Assembly: GCA_035298385.1 (NCBI GenBank) | Contig: DATGYC010000082.1 | Coordinates: forward strand, 1 to 20,931 | Direction of reading: 5' to 3' | Source: DATGYC01 sp035298385 | GTDB taxonomy: Bacteria; Bacillota; Sulfobacillia; Symbiobacteriales; Symbiobacteriaceae | Length of the DNA stretch: 20,931 bases | Part shown: positions 1 to 6,590 of the stretch, in pieces | How positions within the stretch are numbered: position 1 is the stretch's first letter | Layout of the letters: each line of letters opens with the position of its first letter | Made by a program: the position numbers and the translations under genes | The notes under the pieces: generated by a model | What the model saw: the letters and a program-made list of their open reading frames with translations, nothing else | Told to the model about the DNA's origin: nothing | The model's database searches: none

Positions 1-2216
1 ACGATCGAGACCCCATCCTGCTTCACGGTCACCAGCAGGCGGGCGCCCCGGAACATCACCTTGAACGCAAACTGCGCCCAGTGGCCCGGAATGAACGGGT
101 TGAGGACCAGCTTGCCCTCCTGCACGCGCAGCCCGCCGAAGCCCTGCACCACCGACATCCAGGTCCCCGCCATCGAGGTGATGTGCAGGCCGTCCTCCGT
201 GTCGTTGTTGTAGTTATCCAGGTCGAGGCGCGAGGTCCGCAGGTACATCTCGTACGCCTTCTCCTTGTAGCCCAGTTCACAGGCCAGGATCGAGTGTACG
301 CAGGGCGAGAGCGAGGACTCATGGACCGTCATCGGCTCGTAGAAGTCGAAGTTCCGCTTCTTGGTCGCCAGGTCGTACCGGTCGCCGAGGAAGTAGAGCC
401 CCTGCAGCACATCCGCCTGCTTGATGAAGCAGGAGCGCAGGATCCGATCCCAGGACCACTTCTGGTTCAGCGGCAGGTGCTTCGGATCGAGGTCCTTGAC
501 CTTGATCAGTTCCTTATCCAGGAAGCCATCCTGCTGCAGGAAGACGCCCTTGGCCTCATCAGCCGGGTAGTACATCCCGTCCGTGATCGCGCGCCACTGG
601 GTATACTCGGCCTCGGTCAGGCCCAGCTTCTGGACCAGCTCGGCGTAGCGGGTCGGCTCGGTCTGCTGCAGGAAGGCAGCGGCCTCGAGGGCGTACTCGA
701 GCGTCCAGGCGGCGATCCGGTTGGTGTACCAGTTGTTGTTGACGTTGTTCTCGTACTCGTTCGGGCCGGTGACGCCCAGCATGACGTACTGGGACTTCGC
801 CTCGGACCAGTTGACCCGCTCCGCCCAGAAGCGGGCGATCTCGGCGACGACCTCGAAGCCGTACTGACCGAGGTAGCTGGTGTCGCCCGTGTAGCGGACG
901 TAGTTGTAGACCGCGTAGGCGATGGCGCCGTTGCGGTGGATCTCCTCAAAGGTGATCTCCCACTCGTTGTGGCACTCCTCGCCGTTCATCGTCACCATCG
1001 GGTAGAGGGCGCCCTTCTCGAAGCCCAGCTTGCGGGCGTTCTCCTTGGCGCGCTCCAGGTGGTTGTGGCGGTAGACGAGGAGCTGTCGGGCCACCTCCTG
1101 CGGGGCGGTCGAGAGGTAGAAGGGGAGGCAGTAGGCCTCGGTATCCCAGTAGGTGGAGCCGCCGTACTTCTCGCCGGTGAAGCCCTTCGGGCCGATGTTG
1201 AGGCGCTCGTCCTCGCCGGTGTAGGTCTGGTTCAGGTGGTAGATATTGAAGCGGATGCCCTGCTGGGCCGCCACGTCGCCCTCGATGGCGATGTCGGACT
1301 CCTGCCACTTCTGGGCCCAGACGCCGGCGTGCTCCTGCTTGAGGGTATCGAAGCCGGTCTGCACGGCCTCGGTCAGGAGCTTGGTCGAGACCTCGACAAG
1401 GCGCTCCGCACCGTGATCCCGCGAGGTGACAAGGGCGGCGTACTTCTCGATCGTGGTCGTCTCGCCCTGGGTCAGATCGAGGGTGACCTCGTGGGCGACG
1501 TACTTCGCCCGCTCGAAGGGGGTAGAGGTGACGGTGAGGGCCTTGCCGTTCTGGAAGAGCCGGAAGGCCATCGTGGCGGTCAGGACGAAGCCGGTCTTGC
1601 GGGTCTTGGTCGTGACGGTGCCGCCATCGCCCGTCGGAGCCTGCGAGACGGCATCCCAGAAGGACTCGTCGTAGTTGGCGTCCTTGTTCATGACGTCGCC
1701 GTCCAGGTAGAGCTTCGCCTTTAGCTGGCCGCTGAAGTTGCGGGGGGTGATGGCGTAGCGGAGGGCGCCAATCTCCTTGCGGGCGAAGGAGACGAAGCGG
1801 GTGGCCTCGACGGCGAGCTCGTAGCCGTTGGCGAGCTTGGCGACGAAGGTGCGCTGCAGGTAGCCCTCCTGCATGTTCAGCACCCGGCGGAACTCGGTCA
1901 CCTCGGCCTTGGCGAGGTCGAGCTGCTCGCCATCGAAGTGCAGGTCCAGCCCGATCCAGTTCGTTGAGTTGAGGACCTTGGCGAAGTACTCGGGGTAGCC
2001 GTTCTTCCACCAGCCGACGCGGGTCTTGTCCGGGTAGTAGACGCCGGCCATGTAGGAGCCCTGGAGGTGTTCGCCGGAGTAGTGCTCCTCGAAGTTAGCC
2101 CGCTGGCCCATGTGGCCGTTGCCGATGGCGCAGAGCGACTCAGAGATCTCGTGGTTATGGGGGTCAAAGCCCTCTTCAATGATCAGCCACGGGTCCTGCT
2201 TGATGTACTGCTTCAA
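1..2216 (-). CDS. malP: Maltose phosphorylase, GH65 (3' end cut by window edge)
   Basis: Cytoplasmic enzyme that splits maltose with inorganic phosphate into glucose and beta-D-glucose-1-phosphate. Read by hand on the minus strand: an open frame of 738 codons runs off the left edge, so only a short C-terminal tail is missing (family members are about 750-770 residues). The N-terminal domain has the GH65 features GNGHMGQRANFEE and YYPDKTRVGWWKNGYPEYF, typical of maltose phosphorylases. The catalytic acid lies in TGPNEYENNVNNNW (Glu487, which I recall as also the number in Lactobacillus brevis MalP). The start is a TTG at 2216-2214, with GGGGAG eight bases upstream and directly after the pgmB stop, so the two genes are co-transcribed. 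Kojibiose or trehalose phosphorylase are the alternatives; the maltodextrin context and close N-terminal match favour maltose. Large plus-strand frames here are shadows. Confidence 0.93.
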   Translation of the reverse strand, partial: MKQYIKQDPWLIIEEGFDPHNHEISESLCAIGNGHMGQRANFEEHYSGEHLQGSYMAGVYYPDKTRVGWWKNGYPEYFAKVLNSTNWIGLDLHFDGEQLDLAKAEVTEFRRVLNMQEGYLQRTFVAKLANGYELAVEATRFVSFARKEIGALRYAITPRNFSGQLKAKLYLDGDVMNKDANYDESFWDAVSQAPTGDGGTVTTKTRKTGFVLTATMAFRLFQNGKALTVTSTPFERAKYVAHEVTLDLTQGETTTIEKYAALVTSRDHGAERLVEVSTKLLTEAVQTGFDTLKQEHAGVWAQKWQESDIAIEGDVAAQQGIRFNIYHLNQTYTGEDERLNIGPKGFTGEKYGGSTYWDTEAYCLPFYLSTAPQEVARQLLVYRHNHLERAKENARKLGFEKGALYPMVTMNGEECHNEWEITFEEIHRNGAIAYAVYNYVRYTGDTSYLGQYGFEVVAEIARFWAERVNWSEAKSQYVMLGVTGPNEYENNVNNNWYTNRIAAWTLEYALEAAAFLQQTEPTRYAELVQKLGLTEAEYTQWRAITDGMYYPADEAKGVFLQQDGFLDKELIKVKDLDPKHLPLNQKWSWDRILRSCFIKQADVLQGLYFLGDRYDLATKKRNFDFYEPMTVHESSLSPCVHSILACELGYKEKAYEMYLRTSRLDLDNYNNDTEDGLHITSMAGTWMSVVQGFGGLRVQEGKLVLNPFIPGHWAQFAFKVMFRGARLLVTVKQDGVSI

Positions 2217-2231
2217 CGTGTTGTTCTCCCC

Positions 2232-2891
2232 TTACAGCGATGAGAGCGAGGCGAGTCGTTCTACGCTCATCTGATCAAGACCGGTGATCACGAGGTCAGC
2301 ATGGCCGAGGTTGGTGGCGTGGCCGATGCCGACGACCTTCATCCCGGCTGCCTTGGCGGCGTCGACGCCGGCAGCGGCGTCCTCGAAGACGACGCAGTTC
2401 GCCGGGGCGACCCCGAGGGCCTGGGCGCCCAGGAGGAAGACCTCCGGGTCGGGCTTCGCCGTGCTGGTGTGGGTGCCGTCGATGATCGAATCGAAGTGGC
2501 CGATCAGGCCGATGTTCCGGAGGATGATCCCGGCGTTCTTGGAGGCGGAGCCAAGGGCGGTCCGGATGCCGGCCTGGCGGAGGGCCTCGAGGAACTCCTT
2601 GGCGCCGGGGAGGATCTCGCTGGGGTCCATCTGTTTGATCGAGTCGACGTACCAGGCGTTCTTCTTGGCAGCGAGGGCGTCGAAGGTGGCCTGGTCGACG
2701 CTCTTATTGCCGATCTCCAGGAGGATCTGGAGGGAGCGAACCCGGGAGACGCCCTTCAGGCGCTCGTTCTGCTCCTCGGTAAAGTCGAAGCCCAGCTCGT
2801 TGGCGAGGCGGCGCCAGGCCAGATAGTGGTAGCGGGCGGTGTCGACAATGACCCCATCGAGGTCAAAAATGCAGGCTTCAATCTTGTGCAT
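2232..2891 (-). CDS. pgmB: Beta-phosphoglucomutase (HAD superfamily)
   Basis: Converts beta-glucose-1-phosphate, the MalP product, into glucose-6-phosphate via beta-glucose-1,6-bisphosphate. About 219 residues, normal for the family. HAD motif I is FDLDGVIVD, with the nucleophile Asp and the acid/base Asp two residues later. The cap has the substrate motif ERLKGVSR; motif II is GSASKN; the motif III lysine is in TAKPDPEVF; motif IV is FEDAAAG. Start choice: an ATG at 2903 touches its Shine-Dalgarno (AGAGG ends at 2904), so it is unlikely. The ATG at 2891 (MHKIEACIFDLDG) sits 12 bases after AGAGG and matches the usual short N-terminus; a GTG at 2900 is possible. First gene of the pgmB-malP operon, 15 bases ahead of malP, behind an extended -10 promoter and a LacI-type operator. 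Confidence 0.93.
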   Translation of the reverse strand: MHKIEACIFDLDGVIVDTARYHYLAWRRLANELGFDFTEEQNERLKGVSRVRSLQILLEIGNKSVDQATFDALAAKKNAWYVDSIKQMDPSEILPGAKEFLEALRQAGIRTALGSASKNAGIILRNIGLIGHFDSIIDGTHTSTAKPDPEVFLLGAQALGVAPANCVVFEDAAAGVDAAKAAGMKVVGIGHATNLGHADLVITGLDQMSVERLASLSSL

Positions 2892-2950
2892 AGCATTCAC
2901 CATCCTCTAGGGTGGGCAACAGGGCACGGTCTGATGTAGAACAGTCTCGG

Positions 2951-2966
2951 TGCAATCGGTTGCGCA
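2951..2966 (+). promoter_or_regulatory. LacI-family operator O1 (pgmB-malP)
   Basis: TGCAATCGGTTGCGCA. Its core GCAAT-CG-GTTGC is a near palindrome centred on CG, the usual form of LacI/GalR-family operators. It matches sites at 8904-8919 and 11404-11419 at all 14 specified positions of TGCA-NN-CG-R-TTGCGCA. It lies just downstream of the pgmB -10 element, about +4 to +19 from the expected transcription start, where a bound repressor would block initiation. Confidence 0.8.
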
Positions 2967-2976
2967 GTCTGGGAAG

Positions 2977-2985
2977 ATCATATCA
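2977..2985 (-). promoter_or_regulatory. Extended -10 promoter of pgmB-malP
   Basis: On the minus strand the bases read TGATATGAT: an extended -10 (TGn) with TATGAT, five of six matches to TATAAT. No good -35 is visible 17 bases upstream, which an extended -10 can tolerate. Transcription would start near 2970, over operator O1. Confidence 0.55.
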
Positions 2986-3066
2986 CAGAATTGGGGGTGG
3001 AGGGAGAGGGCGTTTACCCTAGGTGGTGGTGAAGTTCAATCCGGTCAAGAGAGGGGATTTAGGCCA

Positions 3067-3140
3067 GGCGGTGGGGGCGCTGAGGAGACCCGCTCGGTCC
3101 TAATCGAGCGGAATCTACGCTTGTTAGCGCACATTGTAAA
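3067..3140 (+). pseudogene. sigK fragment, middle of region 2 (about residues 46-70)
   Basis: This stretch nearly duplicates intact sigK 5962-6037. Its reading matches EETRSVLIERNLRLLAHIV against EEARSVLIERNLRLVAHIV in SigK. Over the 59 best bases I count three substitutions before the match ends (Ala to Thr, one silent, Val to Leu). Nothing on either side continues the sigma factor, so it cannot make a working protein. Its upstream part is not here; a separate broken copy of the 5' end lies 2.3 kb downstream at 5366-5596. The rest of the 2892-3469 gap holds the pgmB promoter and operator, a terminator and the promoter of the next gene. Confidence 0.85.
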
Positions 3141-3287
3141 CACATCGTGGGCGGAACTACAAACGAGAAGAAATGGCCCACACGACAAGGTTTTGCGAGC
3201 TACTTGAGGTCGGCTCTCTCCCAGGAGGGACAGTGAGTGCACACTCTTGACATCATGGCTGCCCGATAGGCAGGTTGCATAGAGGGA

Positions 3288-3335
3288 AAAGGCGACTCTC
3301 AGACGCCTATGCTTCCGAGTCGCCTTTGTGTATTT
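3288..3335 (+). terminator. Intrinsic terminator hairpin
   Basis: A perfect 11-bp stem, AAAGGCGACTC (3288-3298) with GAGTCGCCTTT (3317-3327), around an 18-base loop and followed by GTGTATTTT. On the minus strand the stem is followed by TTTTCCCTCT, so it may stop transcription both ways. It separates the sigK fragment from the downstream cassette. Confidence 0.65.
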
Positions 3336-3403
3336 TCAATTCTTGTCAGGGATTCTTGACTCCATTCTTACGAGATTGCACCCAACTATGAATCGAAAAA
3401 TAC

Positions 3404-3432
3404 TTGACGCTAATAAAAGTTATCAATAAGAT
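3404..3432 (+). promoter_or_regulatory. SigA-type promoter of the secreted-protein cassette
   Basis: TTGACG (3404-3409), a 17-base spacer, then TAAGAT (3427-3432): five of six and four of six matches to the vegetative consensus. The surroundings are AT-rich. The first gene starts about 38 bases downstream of the -10. Confidence 0.5.
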
Positions 3433-3469
3433 GAAATAGGCTACCAAATTAGCGAAGGAAGGGAAACCT

Positions 3470-4198
3470 GTGACTAAGCGGTGGATTGCCCCGAGTATCG
3501 TAGTGATAACGTGTTGCATTCCCGTAACAGCATCGGCCGCGAGTTTCTATGTTGCAGGAGCAAATCTGTATAGTCCGTTACGAAATCCGTATACCGGCGG
3601 CCCCTTGAGCAACTTGTCGAAGTCCGTAGTCAGCGCCACCAATTTTAATGATCTTATGACGGCTGCAGGACATACAACGGTCCAGAGTTACAATAGTTCT
3701 GTGGTTATTTCTGATTGGAATCCGGATAGCCTCGCAGAAGGAACCGACCTTGCATATTTCACCGGTCATGGTGCACCCACTGGATGGATTCTTCCACAGG
3801 ACAATGGATCTGGTATTGCAGCCCAAGTCAAGCCGGGAATGTTCAACTTCGGGACTGACGGGAAGCTACGTTGGATCACCTTGGATGCGTGTCAAGTGCT
3901 CATGAACGCCAGCACCTGGCAATCTTCATTCAGCGGTCTACATTCGATAACTGGCGCGACCACTCTCACCAACGACTCAGGTGCACGAGGGACAGCATAT
4001 GCAAACAATCTGAGAGCGGGTCAAACAATCAAGAATGCTTGGTTTAATGCCCTCATCAGTACTGATTCCCTTGCCGGACCGGCTATCTACGGAATTAGGG
4101 GTCAAAACATCGGTGGTACGTCTGTCGACACGATCAACGACTATATTACCTCGACACAGTGGGTCTCAGAGTTGTCCTGGTATAGTGTGACGTTCTAG
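3470..4198 (+). CDS. Secreted clan CD peptidase-like protein (DUF6345-like)
   Basis: 242 residues, function unproven. It opens with a signal peptide (MTKRW, hydrophobic core, likely cleavage after ASA near residue 24). The mature part has AYFTGHGAP (His100-Gly) and, 41 residues on, WITLDACQVL (Asp139-Ala-Cys141). A His-Gly and Ala-Cys pair at the ends of buried strands is the dyad layout of clan CD peptidases (caspase, gingipain, clostripain), and the LDACQ wording resembles the DUF6345 family as I recall it. Protease activity is inference. Start GTG with AAGGAAGGG seven bases upstream, and its own promoter. The next gene begins 14 bases after its stop, so the two form an operon. A hand-counted 60-base sample is 43% GC against 68% for one in the neopullulanase gene, suggesting transfer. 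Confidence 0.7.
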   Translation: MTKRWIAPSIVVITCCIPVTASAASFYVAGANLYSPLRNPYTGGPLSNLSKSVVSATNFNDLMTAAGHTTVQSYNSSVVISDWNPDSLAEGTDLAYFTGHGAPTGWILPQDNGSGIAAQVKPGMFNFGTDGKLRWITLDACQVLMNASTWQSSFSGLHSITGATTLTNDSGARGTAYANNLRAGQTIKNAWFNALISTDSLAGPAIYGIRGQNIGGTSVDTINDYITSTQWVSELSWYSVTF

Positions 4199-4212
4199 AA
4201 AGGTGGCCTAAC

Positions 4213-5124
4213 ATGCGCTGGAAACTCGGACTAGCAATGGCGGCAATCACGGGACTGATTGTTGTCTCGAACGTTGCTAAGCAGAATTCTGTGCCTGAGA
4301 TTAGTGAGTTAGGTAAGAGAGGGGTTGTTACCAAGAACATCCCACTTTCTGTTCGGACGAGCCTTCCCGCAGTCCCTTCGACGCAACGGCTCTATCGCTT
4401 GGTGCAGAACAAGCGATCACTGGTTGAAGTCGAGAAAACGGCCAGAGATCTCGGCATGTCGGGAAAAGCGAATGAGATCGACGGAAGGTTTATGGTAAGG
4501 GATGGTTCGAATTCCCTAACGGATTATGGATCCGGGTTTTGGTATCTTGATGAACAGAACTTTGCTCAGGCTCAGAAGCGTCCTGGGCTACAGGATGCGA
4601 ATTCGAGCGGTGCAGCGGCTAACAGGATTGCAGCTCGGTTTTTACCCCCTGGTGTTTCGATTGTGAGTGTGGAACATCACGAGGGGAAGGCAACGATTAC
4701 TGATGCGAACGGAAAAGAGGACATTTTTCCGATTGGCCATGAATTCAGGTATAGATTAAGCGTTTCAGGTGTTCCGGTAGTGGGCCCAGGAGCCCAGTTG
4801 AGGGTTTATATCGGAGCGAACAATGAACTTGATGCGATGTTCTTTGCGGCGCCGTCCCTCCGGCCAGAGAAAGAATTGAGAATTATTACTCCGGCTGCGG
4901 CAATTGATCGTCTTCAAAGGCGGGGGGTAACTGCATCCCAACTAGCGGACAGTGCCGAAGTGACTGAGTTTGATTTGGCGTATTATGTCCCGCCAATCAT
5001 TTCAACTCTGGACGAGCAGGAGACACTCATCCAGCCTGTTTATGTCATGAAAGTTCAGGTTTCTCATGGTGACTCAGTCGAGACTGTGACAGAATATGTG
5101 CAAGCGGCTGAGCAAGTAGATTAG
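4213..5124 (+). CDS. Exported partner protein, unknown function
   Basis: 303 residues that I cannot assign firmly. The N-terminus (MRWK, then a hydrophobic stretch to about residue 22) is a signal peptide or membrane anchor without a clear cleavage site, so the rest should be outside the cell. A basic, charged segment follows (about 35-90). The central part has VSGVPVVGPGAQLRVYIG followed by a hydrophobic strand, and the end has LIQPVYVMKVQ, wording reminiscent of PepSY/FTP-like propeptide domains. In a two-gene operon with the clan CD-like protein, it could be a detached propeptide, chaperone or inhibitor; that is inference. Start ATG with AAAGGTGG six bases upstream. Base composition is lower in GC than the flanks (about 52% in one 60-base sample). 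A strong hairpin ends the operon. Confidence 0.6.
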   Translation: MRWKLGLAMAAITGLIVVSNVAKQNSVPEISELGKRGVVTKNIPLSVRTSLPAVPSTQRLYRLVQNKRSLVEVEKTARDLGMSGKANEIDGRFMVRDGSNSLTDYGSGFWYLDEQNFAQAQKRPGLQDANSSGAAANRIAARFLPPGVSIVSVEHHEGKATITDANGKEDIFPIGHEFRYRLSVSGVPVVGPGAQLRVYIGANNELDAMFFAAPSLRPEKELRIITPAAAIDRLQRRGVTASQLADSAEVTEFDLAYYVPPIISTLDEQETLIQPVYVMKVQVSHGDSVETVTEYVQAAEQVD

Positions 5125-5226
5125 TTCTGGGGAACTGCCTCCATATTGTTAGTTCTTGCGGTCGAATCGGCGGAGTCGCCACGGATATCTAATACCTCGC
5201 TGACCAGCAGATAATGAAAGCTAACC

Positions 5227-5281
5227 ACAAAGTCACCCTGATTGGGCTGCTGTGAGGCCCTATCAGGGTGACTTTGTCTTC
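5227..5281 (+). terminator. Strong hairpin terminator of the cassette
   Basis: A perfect 16-bp stem, ACAAAGTCACCCTGAT (5227-5242) with ATCAGGGTGACTTTGT (5262-5277); inside it GGGC (5244-5247) pairs GCCC (5257-5260). CTT follows, so the T-run is poor, but the stem is very stable. It lies 102 bases after the last cassette gene. Confidence 0.6.
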
Positions 5282-5426
5282 AGTCGAAGAGAAAACAAGA
5301 GCAAATGATGAATTCAGGGAGTACAGGGCTGAGTTGATGCGTGGCAGTAGATTTTTCCGGCTACATCTGGGAGGGAGCCCAATGGCCGTACCATTGCATC
5401 CATGTTCCCCACATTCCTTAAGCCCG

Positions 5427-5456
5427 CACATCTGAGTGTCACCACTCATACCCTTG
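5427..5456 (+). promoter_or_regulatory. Duplicated mother-cell-type promoter (broken sigK copy)
   Basis: CACATCT (5427-5433), a 13-base spacer, then CATACCCTTG (5447-5456). The two blocks equal those before intact sigK, while the spacer between them differs at most positions. The elements resemble SigE/SigK promoters (-10 CATA; AC 17 bases before CATA for SigK). Confidence 0.5.
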
Positions 5457-5487
5457 ACGTACGGACGAGGGGGATGGATGATCCACG

Positions 5488-5596
5488 GTGCTCTTCGCGC
5501 TAGGTCACTTGGCGGATTCGCTGATTCGCTCCCTAATGGTGGTTGCGGGCTGGCTGACCAACTCCAGCACCTTCCCGCAGTCGCGCTCTCTGAGCC
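5488..5596 (+). pseudogene. Truncated, frameshifted pro-sigK 5' copy
   Basis: A GTG start with a GAGGGGGATGGATGATC leader encodes 31 residues, MLFALGHLADSLIRSLMVVAG then WLTNSSTFPQ, matching the SigK N-terminus in 29 of 31. A 2-base insertion after the CAG codon then shifts the frame (PLSEPEE becomes SRSLSQ) and similarity stops near 5596. Of about 12 changed codons in the first 31, ten or so are silent and two are not (Asp3 to Phe, Tyr22 to Trp). That suggests this copy was held under protein-level selection before it broke. The shifted frame stays open to 5808, giving a 106-residue product carrying the pro-sequence; I regard it as most likely non-functional. Confidence 0.8.
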
Positions 5597-5769
5597 AAGT
5601 TCTGCGGTGTGTTAAGCCCTGCAACTGTAAAGGGCGTTTGCCTGGTTGTTTTCGGAGAGGTTCTCTGGGCAGTGAAACCGATAGAACGGATTCTGAGATA
5701 ACTCGAGCGCTGACGGTTCCGCAGATCTGCCGAGGGAGCCGCTGGAGGCGCCCACTTTCCTCCAGTTGG

Positions 5770-5798
5770 CACATCTCGTCGTTACCCTTCATACCCTT
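5770..5798 (+). promoter_or_regulatory. sigK promoter, SigE/SigK type
   Basis: CACATCT (5770-5776), 13 bases, CATACCCTT (5790-5798). Bacillus SigK promoters are AC-N16/17-CATANNNTA: here AC 5771-5772, 17 bases, then CATACCCTT, matching all but the last base. SigE promoters use a CATACANT -10, also one mismatch away. Both sigmas drive sigK in Bacillus. The conserved copy at 5427-5456 supports these two blocks as functional. Confidence 0.6.
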
Positions 5799-5829
5799 GC
5801 GGTACTAAGTAGGGGAGGGGTGATCGACG

Positions 5830-6552
5830 GTGCTCGACGCCTTGGGCCACTTGGCCGATTCCTTGATCCGGTCCCTTATGGTGGTTGCGGGCTACCTGAC
5901 CAACTCCAGCACCTTCCCGCAGCCGCTCTCCGAGCCCGAGGAGGCCGACTGCCTCCGCCGCCTGCGGGAGGGCGATGAGGAGGCCCGCTCGGTCCTGATC
6001 GAGCGGAATCTACGCTTGGTAGCGCACATTGTTAAGAAGTTCGACAATACCGGTGAAGAGGTCGACGACCTGATCTCCATTGGAACGGTCGGGTTGATCA
6101 AGGCGATCGGGACGTTCAAGCCCGACAAGGGCACCCGCCTAGCCACGTACGCCGCTCGCTGCATTGAGAACGAGATACTCATGCACTTGAGAACCCTAAA
6201 ACGTGTGCGTGGAGAGGTTAGTCTCTACGACCCGATTGGCGTAGATCGGGAGGGCAATGAGATTACACTCCTGGATGTTTTGGGGTCGGACCCGGACGTG
6301 GTGCCCGACCTCGTCGGCAAGCGGCTCGACGAGTCGAAGCTGCGGGAGAAGCTGACCCTGCTCTGCGCCAAGGAGCGCCAGGTCCTGGAACTACGCTATG
6401 GTATCTCGGGCGGGCCTCGCAAGACGCAGCGGGAGATCGCCCGCATGCTGGGGATCTCCCGCTCCTATGTCAGCCGAATCGAAAAGAAGGCCGTGACGAA
6501 GCTCTTCCGGGAGCTCTTCCATGAGGAGCCGCCGGAGATTCCAGCCGAATAA
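5830..6552 (+). CDS. sigK: RNA polymerase sporulation sigma factor, pro-sigma-K
   Basis: Late mother-cell sigma factor directing spore coat and maturation genes. 240 residues, aligning by eye from end to end with Bacillus SigK. Residues 1-21 form a pro-sequence (hydrophobic helix ending MVVAG) followed by YLTNSSTFPQPLS; Bacillus pro-SigK has the equivalent FLVSYVKNNAFPQPLS, so cleavage by the SpoIVFB membrane protease near residues 20-22 is expected. Region 2 has RNLRLVAHIVKKF, DLISIGTVGLIKAI and TYAARCIENEILMHLR; region 4 has ERQVLELRYGI and TQREIARMLGISRSYVSRIEKKA. The start is GTG, with GGGGAGGGGTGATC ten bases upstream. The gene is uninterrupted at the skin-element position (around ARCIENEI), so no excision is needed. 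Two broken copies lie upstream at 3067-3140 and 5366-5596. Confidence 0.97.
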   Translation: MLDALGHLADSLIRSLMVVAGYLTNSSTFPQPLSEPEEADCLRRLREGDEEARSVLIERNLRLVAHIVKKFDNTGEEVDDLISIGTVGLIKAIGTFKPDKGTRLATYAARCIENEILMHLRTLKRVRGEVSLYDPIGVDREGNEITLLDVLGSDPDVVPDLVGKRLDESKLREKLTLLCAKERQVLELRYGISGGPRKTQREIARMLGISRSYVSRIEKKAVTKLFRELFHEEPPEIPAE

Positions 6553-6556
6553 GTGA

Positions 6557-6585
6557 ACGTGGGCGCCCCACCTGGGCGCCCACGT
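6557..6585. terminator. Bidirectional hairpin between convergent genes
   Basis: A perfect 12-bp GC-rich stem, ACGTGGGCGCCC (6557-6568) with GGGCGCCCACGT (6574-6585), and a 5-base loop. It sits in the 38-base gap between sigK and the convergent hydrolase gene and could end both. No T-run on either strand, so termination strength is uncertain. Confidence 0.6.
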
Positions 6586-6590
6586 CTGCC

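Larger units (their letters stand above)
5366..5596 (+). repeat. Imperfect direct repeat of the sigK promoter and 5' end
   Basis: Direct repeat of 5723-5936. The copies share ATCTG..GAGGGAGCC upstream, then CACATCT-N13-CATACCCTTG, a GTG start, 31 N-terminal codons, and GCTCTC.GAGCC at the end. Indels shift the offset from about 357 to 342 bases. Within the 705-base gap 5125-5829 this repeat, the hairpin at 5227 and the sigK promoter are the only structures I recognise; 5597-5720 holds nothing I can assign. Confidence 0.8.

Noticed and set aside
81..1724. 547-codon open frame on the plus strand
   Set aside because: Antisense shadow of malP: low-complexity Val/Leu/Gly-rich translation, no ribosome site, while the minus strand gives a clear GH65 protein.
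5830..6552. Skin-type insertion element in sigK
   Set aside because: The gene is uninterrupted and no recombinase gene is present in the window; only small sigK fragments lie upstream.
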